DNA of 57,379 bases from an uncultured bacterium (GTDB taxonomy: Bacteria > Verrucomicrobiota > Kiritimatiellia > RFP12 > UBA1067). The translations under genes were made by a program, and so were the position numbers. The notes beneath the pieces were generated by a model, which worked only from the letters and a program-made list of their open reading frames with translations, did no database searches and was not told the origin of the DNA. The stretch covers positions 1 to 57,379 of the forward strand of contig CADCOC010000027.1 of the NCBI GenBank assembly GCA_902802945.1, written 5' to 3'. Positions 1 through 8,796 of this stretch are shown here, piece by piece (within the stretch, counting starts at the first letter, position 1; each line of letters opens with the position of its first letter).

Positions 1-17
1 CTTGCAGTCTCTCTCAT

Positions 18-41
18 GAGGCACAGGGCAAATCGTGCCTC
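18..41. repeat. short inverted repeat near left edge
   Basis: Arms GAGGCAC (18-24) and GTGCCTC (35-41) form a 7-bp stem with a 10-base loop. It lies about 90 bases beyond the end of the minus-strand LRR gene, so it could be part of a transcription end. No T-run follows on either strand, so terminator function is unproven. Bases 1-131 show no gene. Confidence 0.35.
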
Positions 42-131
42 TACTTTATACTGCCAGTCAGAGGCAAAATCTCACGCGGGAATTTTGGGAAATGTTGCCA
101 ATTCACATCACGCACCGCCAATCCTCAAGTC

Positions 132-1334
132 TTATTTCATCTTGACTCTTACCTTGAAAAAGTTGTAGTTCGACTCCTGTCCGGACGGGACGACCGTCCA
201 GTCGCCCGTGAGGAGCGACTGCCGTCCGAGGATCGTATAGGTGCGCTTGGCGGCCTCTGCAGCAGGCAGCACGGGCGTCCAGGAGACGACGGGCGTTCCG
301 CCGCTCACGGTGACCGTTGCACTGAACACGTCGTTCACGTCCGTGGGATCCGTCCCCACCACATAGTCCTGCCACACCTGCAAGTCATTGCCCGCCGCAT
401 CCTTCTTCCCCGTCGGCTTCGTAAGCGACGCGGTGAAGTCGCTGCCGAACTTCGCGGTGTACGACGGGAAGCGCGACAGCCACGTGTCGGGCACCGCCGT
501 GGACCCGCCCGTGATCTCCGTGACCACCACCACGAACCCCGTCGCCTCCGTGATCGTCTCGACGCTCGGACCCTCTGCCACCGTCTCGTGCGCCTGCATG
601 TAGCCATAGTCCACCGGCCACTTCTCCGGCACGCCCTTTTCGTAAGGGGATATCCAGCCGTACGTGTTCCGGTTGATGTGCACCTTGAACCGCTCATAAT
701 ACCCGTAATTGCGGAAGATCATCTCGCCGAGTCCTGACTTCTCCGTCATGGACGGAATTGTCAGGCGCGGCGCGTTACCGAGGAAGTACACATCTGTGAG
801 ACTGGCACATCCCTGGAAACATCCGGCGCCAAGGCGTGAAAGCGTCTTGGGGAACGTAATTGACGTCAGACTGATGCAGTTCGTGAATGCGGCGTCGCCG
901 ACCGTCGTGAGGCCGGATCCGTCTGCAAACGTGATGCTTGCCAATTTCCAGCAATCGGAGAACGCCCGCGCGCCGATCTCGCGAACGGTCGCGGGAATCT
1001 GCACACTCGTGATGTTCTGGCACACGATGAAGGCCGCGTCGTTGATCTTCCGCACCGGCAAGCCGCCGATTGTGGCCGGAATAGCCACCTGGCCTTCATA
1101 CCCCGTATTCGACAAGGCAGGGCGCGCCGGATAGCAGTGCCCAAGCACCACGTAAGTCGCGCTCGCCTCGCCGGTTCGTCCGGGCTCGCACACCTTCGTG
1201 TAGTTGAGCGCCGGCGTACCGGATGTCGTACCGGTATGGTACTCATACGGCGGGATTGTATAAGACGCCGCAAGCGTCGCCGTCGCCGCAGCCGTCAATA
1301 GCGCCGCCATGAAAATATTTTTTACGAAACTCAT
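132..1334 (-). CDS. secreted BspA-like leucine-rich-repeat protein
   Basis: About 400 residues. The start at 1334 is chosen because GGAGG-like sequence lies just upstream and because it places a clear signal peptide (MSFVKNIF, then a run of alanine and leucine) at the N-terminus. Residues of about 90-190 carry LRR_5/BspA-type repeats of the form 'AF..C..L.SI..P..L..IG', as in gut surface proteins. The C-terminal 100 residues (WQDYVVGTDPTD, a GGTPVVSW stretch, ending NFFKVRVKMK) resemble a tail I associate with secreted proteins of gut Verrucomicrobiota. The product is therefore exported, probably surface-bound or a binding protein. Its ligand cannot be told from sequence. It stands apart from the genes upstream, with a GC-rich hairpin (1360-1381) in its leader. 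Confidence 0.85.
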   Translation of the reverse strand: MSFVKNIFMAALLTAAATATLAASYTIPPYEYHTGTTSGTPALNYTKVCEPGRTGEASATYVVLGHCYPARPALSNTGYEGQVAIPATIGGLPVRKINDAAFIVCQNITSVQIPATVREIGARAFSDCWKLASITFADGSGLTTVGDAAFTNCISLTSITFPKTLSRLGAGCFQGCASLTDVYFLGNAPRLTIPSMTEKSGLGEMIFRNYGYYERFKVHINRNTYGWISPYEKGVPEKWPVDYGYMQAHETVAEGPSVETITEATGFVVVVTEITGGSTAVPDTWLSRFPSYTAKFGSDFTASLTKPTGKKDAAGNDLQVWQDYVVGTDPTDVNDVFSATVTVSGGTPVVSWTPVLPAAEAAKRTYTILGRQSLLTGDWTVVPSGQESNYNFFKVRVKMK

Positions 1335-1359
1335 CTTGTTCCTTCCTCCCTCACCAAGC

Positions 1360-1381
1360 GGCCGCCCCACCCGGGGCGGCC
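1360..1381. repeat. perfect GC hairpin in leader of LRR gene
   Basis: Arms GGCCGCCCC (1360-1368) and GGGGCGGCC (1373-1381) with a 4-base loop, 26 bases upstream of the LRR start. No T-run follows on the minus strand. It may end transcription from the small gene upstream imperfectly, or act on the leader of the LRR mRNA. Confidence 0.45.
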
Positions 1382-1424
1382 GTGACTTTCGGCATTGATG
1401 ATTAACGTTCAGACAACCGTCATC

Positions 1425-1613
1425 TTAGGCCGGACCTTTTCCAGAGGACGTGATGCCCATCAGTTTCTTCCACGATTCGTGGTCGAGAACCACGGGACCA
1501 GGTTCGTCTGGATCGCTCATCCAGCCAACCGGCTTCGCGTCCTTCTTAGCGGAGAAAAAATCCGCGGCCGAATACATCGGCACCATCTTGCGTTTCTTTT
1601 TAGGTGTGTTCAT
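1425..1613 (-). CDS. small hypothetical protein with SAADFF motif
   Basis: 62 residues, basic at the N-terminus (MNTPKKKRKM). The start is supported by AAAGGA about 8 bases upstream. I do not recognise a family. Residues 15-20 read SAADFF, matching the pattern SAx[DE][LF]F that occurs three times in the small acidic protein at 31.26-31.57 kb, so the motif may be a shared docking segment. It lies 69 bases downstream of the HExxH gene on the same strand and is probably co-transcribed with it. Confidence 0.6.
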   Translation of the reverse strand: MNTPKKKRKMVPMYSAADFFSAKKDAKPVGWMSDPDEPGPVVLDHESWKKLMGITSSGKGPA

Positions 1614-1682
1614 GTGTCATTCCTTTCACAAACAAGAACTCCGGCAAATATGCAATCTTACGGTTTGCCGCATCTTGGTATC

Positions 1683-2087
1683 TCATTTCGCACCGGCGCC
1701 TTGATTCACTATCGCCCCCAGAAACGCCTCGCCGAGCTCCCCAACTGAATTGGCCATCAGCTCGTCGAACGACGCGAGGCCGGACGAGACGTCCTTCGGC
1801 CGCGGCTTGCGCCTGAACACGCCACTCTTCGCGAAACGCAGGGCGGAGGCGTGGACAAGCTCGTGGAAGAGCGTGGCGATGCTCTCCGGCGATCCATCGA
1901 GTCTCTCCACCCACACGAGGCAGCCGAACGTCTCCGCCGGCATCGTGTCCGCCGAAATCGTGGCACCGCGCTTGTACGTGAACACCGGCTCGCCGCCGAA
2001 CATCGTCTGGTTCAGCTCCTCCGCCGGGCCGACCCGCAAGTCAACCAGAAACCCGTCAAACTTCGATTCATATTGCAACTCAATCAT
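1683..2087 (-). CDS. HExxH-motif protein, putative zinc peptidase fold
   Basis: 134 residues starting MIELQYESKFDG. The start at 2087 gives a good spacing from GGGAG; an ATG two codons earlier would be too close. Residues around 75-80 read HELVHA, an HExxH motif as in minimal zincin folds such as those of phage and ImmA-like proteins. The chain is short and no third zinc ligand can be assigned with certainty. The protein could be a metallopeptidase, or a non-catalytic domain keeping the motif. No signal peptide, so cytoplasmic. The 2088-2232 gap upstream holds nothing I recognise. Confidence 0.65.
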   Translation of the reverse strand: MIELQYESKFDGFLVDLRVGPAEELNQTMFGGEPVFTYKRGATISADTMPAETFGCLVWVERLDGSPESIATLFHELVHASALRFAKSGVFRRKPRPKDVSSGLASFDELMANSVGELGEAFLGAIVNQGAGAK

Positions 2088-2232
2088 TTTCATTATCTCC
2101 CACCCTAATGAAACGCCGCCGGCCCTCGCGTCTTACAAGTAAGTAGAAGAATATTGCGCAGGGATGGGCTGCCAAGCTACTTACAAAGTGCCTTCCCTAT
2201 TTGACAAACTGTGGCCGCCTGTCAAAAACCAA

Positions 2233-3417
2233 TCAATCATAACCAATCTCGCGCGTCATGAACTCGCGCTCGAACTGCTTCAGGAAGTACTGGTCGGTCA
2301 TGAGCGAGAGGTAGTCCGCGACGATGCGGGCGGGTGGCGTTTCATCGCGGTAGGAGTGCGGGAAATGGCGTAGGTAGTCTTTGCACACGCCACTCTCCAG
2401 ATCATCCCGCTCAACCGCCTCGAGATAGACTTCGAACAGCATCGCCATCATTCGCGTGAACTTGCCGCGCTGCTCGGCGAGGAGATTGCAGCCGTAGATG
2501 CGCGCCCCGTTGAACGCCTTCAGTTCCCTGTAGGCCTCGAAGACCTCAGGCGAGAACTCGAGGTGGCCCTTGCCGAAACTGTGCTCGACGATGTCCGTGC
2601 AGAGCGTCCCGATGATGTCCGTGTTCCTCTTGCCAAGAACCCTGACGCATCTCTCCGGGATGTCCGTCCGTTTGATTATGCCGACGGCGATTGCGTCTTC
2701 TATATCCTTGCCTATGTAGGATATGATGTCCGAGACGCGCACGACGCATCCTTCGAGCGTGGACGGGAACACCTGGCGGTCGAAGCCGGGCGTCTTCATG
2801 CACTCGGCGAGATTCGCCTCAAGCTTCTCCCACTTGAGGTTCTTCCGATTATAGTCGTACACCGGCACCTCGATCTCGCCGTTATGTCCGAGGATTCCGT
2901 CGAGGACAGGCAGCGTGAGGTTGAGCCCGCGTCCGCCCTTCTCGAGGTGCTGCAGCACGCGCACGGACTGCGCGTTGTGCATGAACGTGCCAGCGCCGTG
3001 CTTTGCCAGCAGCCTTGCAAGTTCAGCCTCGCCCGTGTGTCCGCACGGCGTGTGGCCGATGTCATGTCCGAGCGCGATGGCCTCGATGAGGTCTTCGTTC
3101 AGCCGCAGGCAGCGTCCAATGGATCTGGCGATCCTGGAGACCATCTGCACGTGGAGAAATCGTCGTGAGATGTGGTCGTTCTTGATCTGGAAGAACACCT
3201 GCGTCTTGTCCATGTACCGCGCGTAGGCGTGGCAGTGCATGATGCGGTCCGCGTCGTGCGCGAACGGCGTCCTGAAGTATCCGCGCTCCCCGCGCTCTGC
3301 GGCCCTCCTGCACGCCGCGGGGTCACTGCTGAAGCACGCATGCTCCCCGTCCAGCACCGCCCTCTCGACATCCAGGCTCGACTCCGCCACCCGATGCAAT
3401 ATCTCCCCGTCCTTCAC
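2233..3417 (-). CDS. dgt: dGTPase-type HD-domain dNTP triphosphohydrolase
   Basis: 394 residues from a GTG at 3417, preceded by GGGAGGG and one base after the recD stop. Family signs are the Dgt-like N-terminus (RGYFRTPFAHDADRIMHC), the HD core GHDIGHTPCGHTGE, HNAQSVRVLQ downstream and an aspartate in VVRVSDIISYIGKD. Enzymes of this family hydrolyse dNTPs to deoxynucleoside and triphosphate in the cytoplasm. Some defend cells by lowering dNTP pools during phage infection. It is the last gene of a run that includes recC, recB, recD and two DUF262 proteins, so either a DNA-repair or a defence role is plausible. Substrate preference is not visible. Confidence 0.88.
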   Translation of the reverse strand: MKDGEILHRVAESSLDVERAVLDGEHACFSSDPAACRRAAERGERGYFRTPFAHDADRIMHCHAYARYMDKTQVFFQIKNDHISRRFLHVQMVSRIARSIGRCLRLNEDLIEAIALGHDIGHTPCGHTGEAELARLLAKHGAGTFMHNAQSVRVLQHLEKGGRGLNLTLPVLDGILGHNGEIEVPVYDYNRKNLKWEKLEANLAECMKTPGFDRQVFPSTLEGCVVRVSDIISYIGKDIEDAIAVGIIKRTDIPERCVRVLGKRNTDIIGTLCTDIVEHSFGKGHLEFSPEVFEAYRELKAFNGARIYGCNLLAEQRGKFTRMMAMLFEVYLEAVERDDLESGVCKDYLRHFPHSYRDETPPARIVADYLSLMTDQYFLKQFEREFMTREIGYD

Positions 3418-3418
3418 G

Positions 3419-5386
3419 TCATTTCCCTCCCTGCGTCCCCTTGTTCCCGGCTTCGGTCGCACCGCTGAGCGCAATGCCCGTGTCGCGCTCGATCTTCCTC
3501 TCCAGCGCCACCGTCAGAGCCTTCTCGGCCCCCACGACCACCGCCCGCTTCTTCGCGCGTGTGATGCCCGTGTAGACTATCTGCCGGTTGAGAAGCGGAT
3601 GCTTCTCGTCGTCCGGCAGCACCACCATCACGTTCTCGAACTCCGACCCTTGGCTCTTGTGCACCGTCATCGCATACGCGAGCTCGTGCTCTGGCAAGAG
3701 CGCCACCGGACACGCGATCGTCTTCGCCCCGCGCGGGAACAGTACCACCATTCCATGCGGACCACGAACCGTCACTCCGACATCCCCGTTGAAGAGCTTT
3801 CTCTCCGGAGTATTGTGCGTGACCATGATCGGCACCCCAACCATCGACAGATAATCTCCTCTCACGCCAGCAGCAGTCTTCGCCTCCTTCAGCAGAAAGG
3901 CATTCGCTTCTTTCACGCCATACCATCCTTCTCGGACGAGCGTGAGAATGCGGCGGCGGTTCAGTTCCCTGAAAAGCGCCTCTGACGCATCGGACTTCAC
4001 TCCGCCGAGCGACTTGTCCGACCTTTGTATATCACCCGCCTTTTTCACAAGCTCGTTGCCAGACATCCATTTTCTGTACAGTTCCAGAATGCCGTCTTTC
4101 TTTATGTCCGCTTTCGGACACAGCCATTGGAATTTGCTCTTCCCCTCAGCAATCTGCTCCGCGCAAGGCAGCTCCTCAGCCTGAATCTGCCGAGGCAACC
4201 AGCTCTTCACCATCGTCTGCGCCGCCTCCTCGTCGTTCAACGGCAGTGAGTTGATAGCCTGCGCGACGTCGGACACCTCTCCCTTCGCACGCTCGCAAAC
4301 CGCCAGCCGCTTGACGAGATTCTCGTTCATGCCGAATTTGGTCAAATCGCCTAGCACGGCGCCCGTATCGACAGACGGCAGCTGATCGGCATCGCCGAGG
4401 AGGATGAGCCTCGTTTCATCTTTAAGCGCCGAGATGAGCGCGTGCATCAGATAGATGTCGACCATCGATGTCTCGTCAACGATGACCACCTTCTTCTCAA
4501 GTTGATTCTTCTCGTTATGCTTCCAGTTGGGAGCATAGCCGCCGAGCAGACGATGTACGGTCGATCCTTCAAGTTTCCCGGCGATGTCGACAATCCGCTC
4601 GCCGTTGAGCCCGGCACATTGATCGAGAATGGCCTCGGACATCCTCTGCGCTGCACGCCCCGTAGGCGCGGCAAGCGCAATGTCCTTTTCCGTCCAGTCA
4701 GCATGAACCTTCAGCAGCGCACGCAGAATCGCGCACACCGTCGTTGTCTTGCCGGTGCCTGGCCCACCGGTAATTACGGTGAAGCGATTGCCCACTGCCG
4801 CGGCAAGCGCCTCCTTCTGTTCCGGGTTCAACTCAAAGCCGATGAACTTTGCCGCCACGTCGACAATCTTGGGGGCGACATCTCCCATGGTCTTGTTCGC
4901 GGCAACGAAGTCTCTCAAACGTTCATTTACTTTCTCAACCGAATTCTTGTTGCGCTGGAAATACCATCTGCCCTCATCAAACACAAGAACGTCTTTATCG
5001 AATTTCGCTACGGCGACATCCCAATCGATATCGCCAAGCAACGTACCGACAGATTCCGCGTAGGCAGCATTCTCCTCGACTCCCGCCTTCTTCGAATCGT
5101 CTATGTAGCCTCCATCGATAAGCAGCCCGATCACAGCATCCTTTTTCATGTATGCGTTGCCCTGCCCTTCCGACAGGAACATCGCCGCAAGAAAGAGATA
5201 AAGACGAGGATCTTCGGCGCTAGCCCGCTCGTAAATGTCCCTTGCCGTCTGCAGCTGAGCAAGTCTGAGCGACCGCGCGGCAAGAAGTCGCGCGATGATC
5301 TTGCGCACATTTTTTGCTACATCCGCATCTCCGGACGGGATACCGAAAAGCTTCAATGTGTCCTGGTATTTCTCAAAGGCCATCAT
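3419..5386 (-). CDS. recD: RecD, exodeoxyribonuclease V alpha-like helicase
   Basis: 655 residues, close to the usual RecD length. Its ATG at 5386 overlaps the recB stop as TGATG and is preceded by AGGAGG. An SF1 helicase core is visible: GGPGTGKTTT (about residue 210, Walker A), APTGRAAQRM, VVIVDETSMVD (Walker B), LLGDADQLPSVD, and TVHKSQGSEFENV near the C-terminus. It should be the fast 5'-3' motor of a RecBCD-type helicase-nuclease that processes double-strand breaks and degrades linear foreign DNA. Order recC-recB-recD with overlapping ends indicates one operon and one complex. Confidence 0.93.
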   Translation of the reverse strand: MMAFEKYQDTLKLFGIPSGDADVAKNVRKIIARLLAARSLRLAQLQTARDIYERASAEDPRLYLFLAAMFLSEGQGNAYMKKDAVIGLLIDGGYIDDSKKAGVEENAAYAESVGTLLGDIDWDVAVAKFDKDVLVFDEGRWYFQRNKNSVEKVNERLRDFVAANKTMGDVAPKIVDVAAKFIGFELNPEQKEALAAAVGNRFTVITGGPGTGKTTTVCAILRALLKVHADWTEKDIALAAPTGRAAQRMSEAILDQCAGLNGERIVDIAGKLEGSTVHRLLGGYAPNWKHNEKNQLEKKVVIVDETSMVDIYLMHALISALKDETRLILLGDADQLPSVDTGAVLGDLTKFGMNENLVKRLAVCERAKGEVSDVAQAINSLPLNDEEAAQTMVKSWLPRQIQAEELPCAEQIAEGKSKFQWLCPKADIKKDGILELYRKWMSGNELVKKAGDIQRSDKSLGGVKSDASEALFRELNRRRILTLVREGWYGVKEANAFLLKEAKTAAGVRGDYLSMVGVPIMVTHNTPERKLFNGDVGVTVRGPHGMVVLFPRGAKTIACPVALLPEHELAYAMTVHKSQGSEFENVMVVLPDDEKHPLLNRQIVYTGITRAKKRAVVVGAEKALTVALERKIERDTGIALSGATEAGNKGTQGGK

Positions 5387-8300
5387 CACAGTTCCTCCTT
5401 TTCCTTATCGGCTTCTTCCTTATCGCTGGCGTCGATCCTGACACTGAAAGCTTTGGCGAACTCCGCTCGATCCCCCTCTTTCATCGTATGCACGAATTTA
5501 CCGCTTGCATTCGTCCCTGTCTCGCCACCACGCACGAACAGATACGCAATGCCCTTTACGGCATTTTCGCCCAGCCATTTCTCTGCGGCAAGCGTGTAGA
5601 TCTTGTATTGGAGGTGATATCCCGCCTCGTCCATCGCGGTCACGACGGTTGCGTCTTCGTAGTCATCAAGCGCGTTCGTCTTCCAGTCCACAATGTAATA
5701 ACCATCGTCGCGGCGCACAAGCAGGTCGATCGATCCGTTCAACGCGCCAGCCCCCTCTTCACGGACACCCCCGAGATTCGATTCGTCGAGAACGAAGTTC
5801 ACCTCCGCCTTGCGGTCCTTCAACAGTATCTCGCAGAGCTTGAACTTGTTGTTACCCCCCAAATCAAGTTCGGTCCGCAGCGCGTTCCACGCCATGCGCG
5901 CGATGACGGATGCCGTTGTTTCAACGTTCTTTTCCGCACCGCCATTGACCATAGCTTCGCCGCCATTATCCCTCTGTTTGTCGCCTTCCTTCCGGACCTG
6001 GTTCGCGACTCCATTCGCCGCCATTCGCCGCCTCACAAGTTCCAGAAGCGGCGATTTCTTCTCATCCGTCTCGTTAATCAGCTCCTTGAACTCGTCCTCA
6101 CTCTTCTGCCCGATCTCAAATCCAATCCCGTCACTCGCCTCGCACAATTTCTCCATCACCTCATGGAACACCGTACCCGACAGCGCACCTTTCGGCACAA
6201 GCGACTTCTTCTGCTCTTCTTTCTGATTCTGATCATAAGGAGCATTCTGTCCCTCGTCTTCTTTAGGTTTAGGGCCCTCCACCTCTTCCACCTTCTTGGC
6301 ACTATGGTGATTTAGCGACGAGAACGAATCCCACTTGAACCTCCACCCCTTCATGCCAAGAGTTGGCGGGCGCTCCCTCAGATCAAGTGCCGACGGAAAT
6401 ACAGGCGGAAGCTTCTGCTTGCCCGGATCCCGCATCCGACTTTCGACATCGTCTTTGCACAACGTTTTAATTGCATCACCAAGATATTTCTTTAATGCAG
6501 AACCTCCCTTGCCGAGCCCACCTTGCGGAATGTTCCGTGACCATGGCAAATACAACTTAAAGGTCGCGCGCGTCAGGGCAACATATAAAAGCCGCTTAGT
6601 TTCCGCATCCGTGGCGTTCCCTGCAAATCCATATGCAATGAACACAGCGTTGAACTCTAGGCCTTTAGCGGCGTGCATTGTCATTACCTGCACTGCGGGC
6701 GCTTCGCTCGCCTTGTTTCGGACGCTTCCGTTCTCTCCCGCAAATGCGTCTCCGCTTTTCAGCGCGCGAAGAGCATCAGCTAGTTCGGCGACAGATTTCG
6801 CTCGCCCGTAATCTTTGAGGAGCTGGTCAAATACCTGGCGGTAACCTGCAGGATTGTTTACAGCCTTAGTCTCCCTCATTACCGACTCAAACAACCTGAT
6901 CCAGTCATGCTTGTCGGCATAGTTGCGCCAGCGCTCGCACAACCAGTCAAATGCCGCATCGCCATTCTTCAAGCGCGCGTCAAGCCCCTGGGGAACAAAC
7001 CCGAACAATGGCGTCAGAAGCAATGCGGAAAGATTCCCGAGGCTACGCGGCATAGACAGATAGTCAAGAAGCGCAAGAACACTTTCCGCCTCCTCTCCGG
7101 CGAAGAATCCTTTTTCATGGTAAAACCGACACGGGATGTTCTTCGCCAAGAGCATCTGCTGCACAAAATGTCCATCGTCGTTGCTGCGCACGAGAACGCA
7201 CATGTCATCCCATCCCATGCGCGTGCCCCATTCCTGACTCTTATTGAGACGAATCATCTCGTTTGCGGCATTATCTACAAATTGCGGAATTCCATCCTTC
7301 GCCTCAAGCAACTCCACGGCTTTCTCGCCTGCTGGATAATGGAAGTCCTTCACCTTCTCCGGAGGATTGGCTTGCGGGAATGACACCTTCTGATAATTTA
7401 TCTGCTGTCCTCCTGCCTCCATGCCCGCGAACCATCCATTTGCGAACATTGTGTGGAAATCGTTCACCATATCCTCTGTCGAACGATACATTTTATCAAG
7501 CGACTCGAACTGCCCGTTTTTCGCAAGCAACTCCGCCTTTGCATCCATATATGTGGCGAGGTCTGCACCGCGCCATCCGTAAATGGCCTGCTTCGGGTCC
7601 CCGACGACTATGAGATGCCCTTCGTCCGCAAAGAGCTTCTTGAATATTTGCCACTGCTTTGCGTCTGTATCCTGAAACTCGTCTACGAGTGCCAGGCGAT
7701 AACGACCGCGCATGCGCTTCACAAAACCTTTTTGCGCGTCGGTCGCATCAGGAGATGTCGCCGCCACGACAAGACGTGCCGTCTCGCGGATAAGATCGTC
7801 AAACGTCACGGTGCTGGAGCGGAGCTTAAGCCGCACGAACTCGGGATAGGCCTTGCCGACCACATCGCGGAGAATCGTCTCTCGCAACAGCTGAACTTTT
7901 GCCCCGGCCAGCTCCTTTACTTCTGCGTATGCCTCAAACCCCGGTCGCTCGCAGAATACCGCATCAATTATTGCGCCATCCCACTTGTGCAACGTGAAAT
8001 CTATGTTCCCCTGGCATATAAAATCCAGCGCCGCCACACAATCCTTCTGATCGCTGCTGGGATCTTTCACAATGCGGATCTTGTCATCAAGCTGAGAGAA
8101 GAAATTATACTGCGCCCTGTTCCAGTTCCGCCTTTCCCTAAATGTGCTACCGTTCGCCGTGTGTGCCATCGCATATGCACCCGGCCCCCCTTCATCCCAT
8201 CCCGGCAGGCGGTAAATGGCCCCATGCAATCCCTCGTTTAGCGCGGCAATCTCCTGTTGCCACTCTTCGAAGTTATCCTTGCCTACGATTTTAATAAGCC

Positions 8301-8781
8301 TTGAGACGGCGGCCTTGGCCATTCCTTCGGCATCACCGTCCGCATCCCAATACTCCATCTCCTTGGCGAACTTGTCCGCGTATGCTTCCTGAAACTCTCT
8401 AGAGGCAAGCACATTGTGAACGGCCTTTTCGCAAAGCTCATTGTCGGAGCCTCCGATATCCATCCCCATTGTCATCCCGCTTTCGAACGGATACGAGGCG
8501 AGGACTTCACGGCAGAATGAATGTATCGTGCAGATTGTCGCTTCGTCAAGATGTTTCGCCGCTTCATTCCCGGACAGCATCTTGCGGATACGCTCCTTCA
8601 ATTCACCAGCGGCCTTCTCTGTAAATGTTACTAGAAGAAGACTTCTTATGTCATATTTTTCCTTCAACACAAGTTTTTCGACTATGTGCTCCAGGGTATA
8701 GGTCTTGCCTGTCCCTGCCGAGGCCTCTATAACCGCATTGCGGTCGTAGTGAAGCTTATCCCAAATTGATTCGTTTGCCAT
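5386..8781 (-). CDS. recB: RecB, exodeoxyribonuclease V beta-like helicase-nuclease
   Basis: 1131 residues, near the E. coli RecB length. Start ATG 8781 has GGGAGG nine bases upstream. The N-terminus has a UvrD-like motor: IEASAGTGKTYTL (Walker A), LLVTFTEKAAGELKERI, LVDEFQDTDAKQW (Walker B), VVGDPKQAIYGWRGAD, and MTMHAAKGLEF. The C-terminal RecB nuclease domain has GSIDLLVRR at about residue 1020 and IVDWKTN about 10 residues later, with the acidic metal ligands and lysine intact. So both helicase and nuclease should work. It lies between recC and recD, with the recD start overlapping the stop. Confidence 0.93.
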   Translation of the reverse strand: MANESIWDKLHYDRNAVIEASAGTGKTYTLEHIVEKLVLKEKYDIRSLLLVTFTEKAAGELKERIRKMLSGNEAAKHLDEATICTIHSFCREVLASYPFESGMTMGMDIGGSDNELCEKAVHNVLASREFQEAYADKFAKEMEYWDADGDAEGMAKAAVSRLIKIVGKDNFEEWQQEIAALNEGLHGAIYRLPGWDEGGPGAYAMAHTANGSTFRERRNWNRAQYNFFSQLDDKIRIVKDPSSDQKDCVAALDFICQGNIDFTLHKWDGAIIDAVFCERPGFEAYAEVKELAGAKVQLLRETILRDVVGKAYPEFVRLKLRSSTVTFDDLIRETARLVVAATSPDATDAQKGFVKRMRGRYRLALVDEFQDTDAKQWQIFKKLFADEGHLIVVGDPKQAIYGWRGADLATYMDAKAELLAKNGQFESLDKMYRSTEDMVNDFHTMFANGWFAGMEAGGQQINYQKVSFPQANPPEKVKDFHYPAGEKAVELLEAKDGIPQFVDNAANEMIRLNKSQEWGTRMGWDDMCVLVRSNDDGHFVQQMLLAKNIPCRFYHEKGFFAGEEAESVLALLDYLSMPRSLGNLSALLLTPLFGFVPQGLDARLKNGDAAFDWLCERWRNYADKHDWIRLFESVMRETKAVNNPAGYRQVFDQLLKDYGRAKSVAELADALRALKSGDAFAGENGSVRNKASEAPAVQVMTMHAAKGLEFNAVFIAYGFAGNATDAETKRLLYVALTRATFKLYLPWSRNIPQGGLGKGGSALKKYLGDAIKTLCKDDVESRMRDPGKQKLPPVFPSALDLRERPPTLGMKGWRFKWDSFSSLNHHSAKKVEEVEGPKPKEDEGQNAPYDQNQKEEQKKSLVPKGALSGTVFHEVMEKLCEASDGIGFEIGQKSEDEFKELINETDEKKSPLLELVRRRMAANGVANQVRKEGDKQRDNGGEAMVNGGAEKNVETTASVIARMAWNALRTELDLGGNNKFKLCEILLKDRKAEVNFVLDESNLGGVREEGAGALNGSIDLLVRRDDGYYIVDWKTNALDDYEDATVVTAMDEAGYHLQYKIYTLAAEKWLGENAVKGIAYLFVRGGETGTNASGKFVHTMKEGDRAEFAKAFSVRIDASDKEEADKEKEEL

Positions 8782-8796
8782 TGCGCACACCCTCCC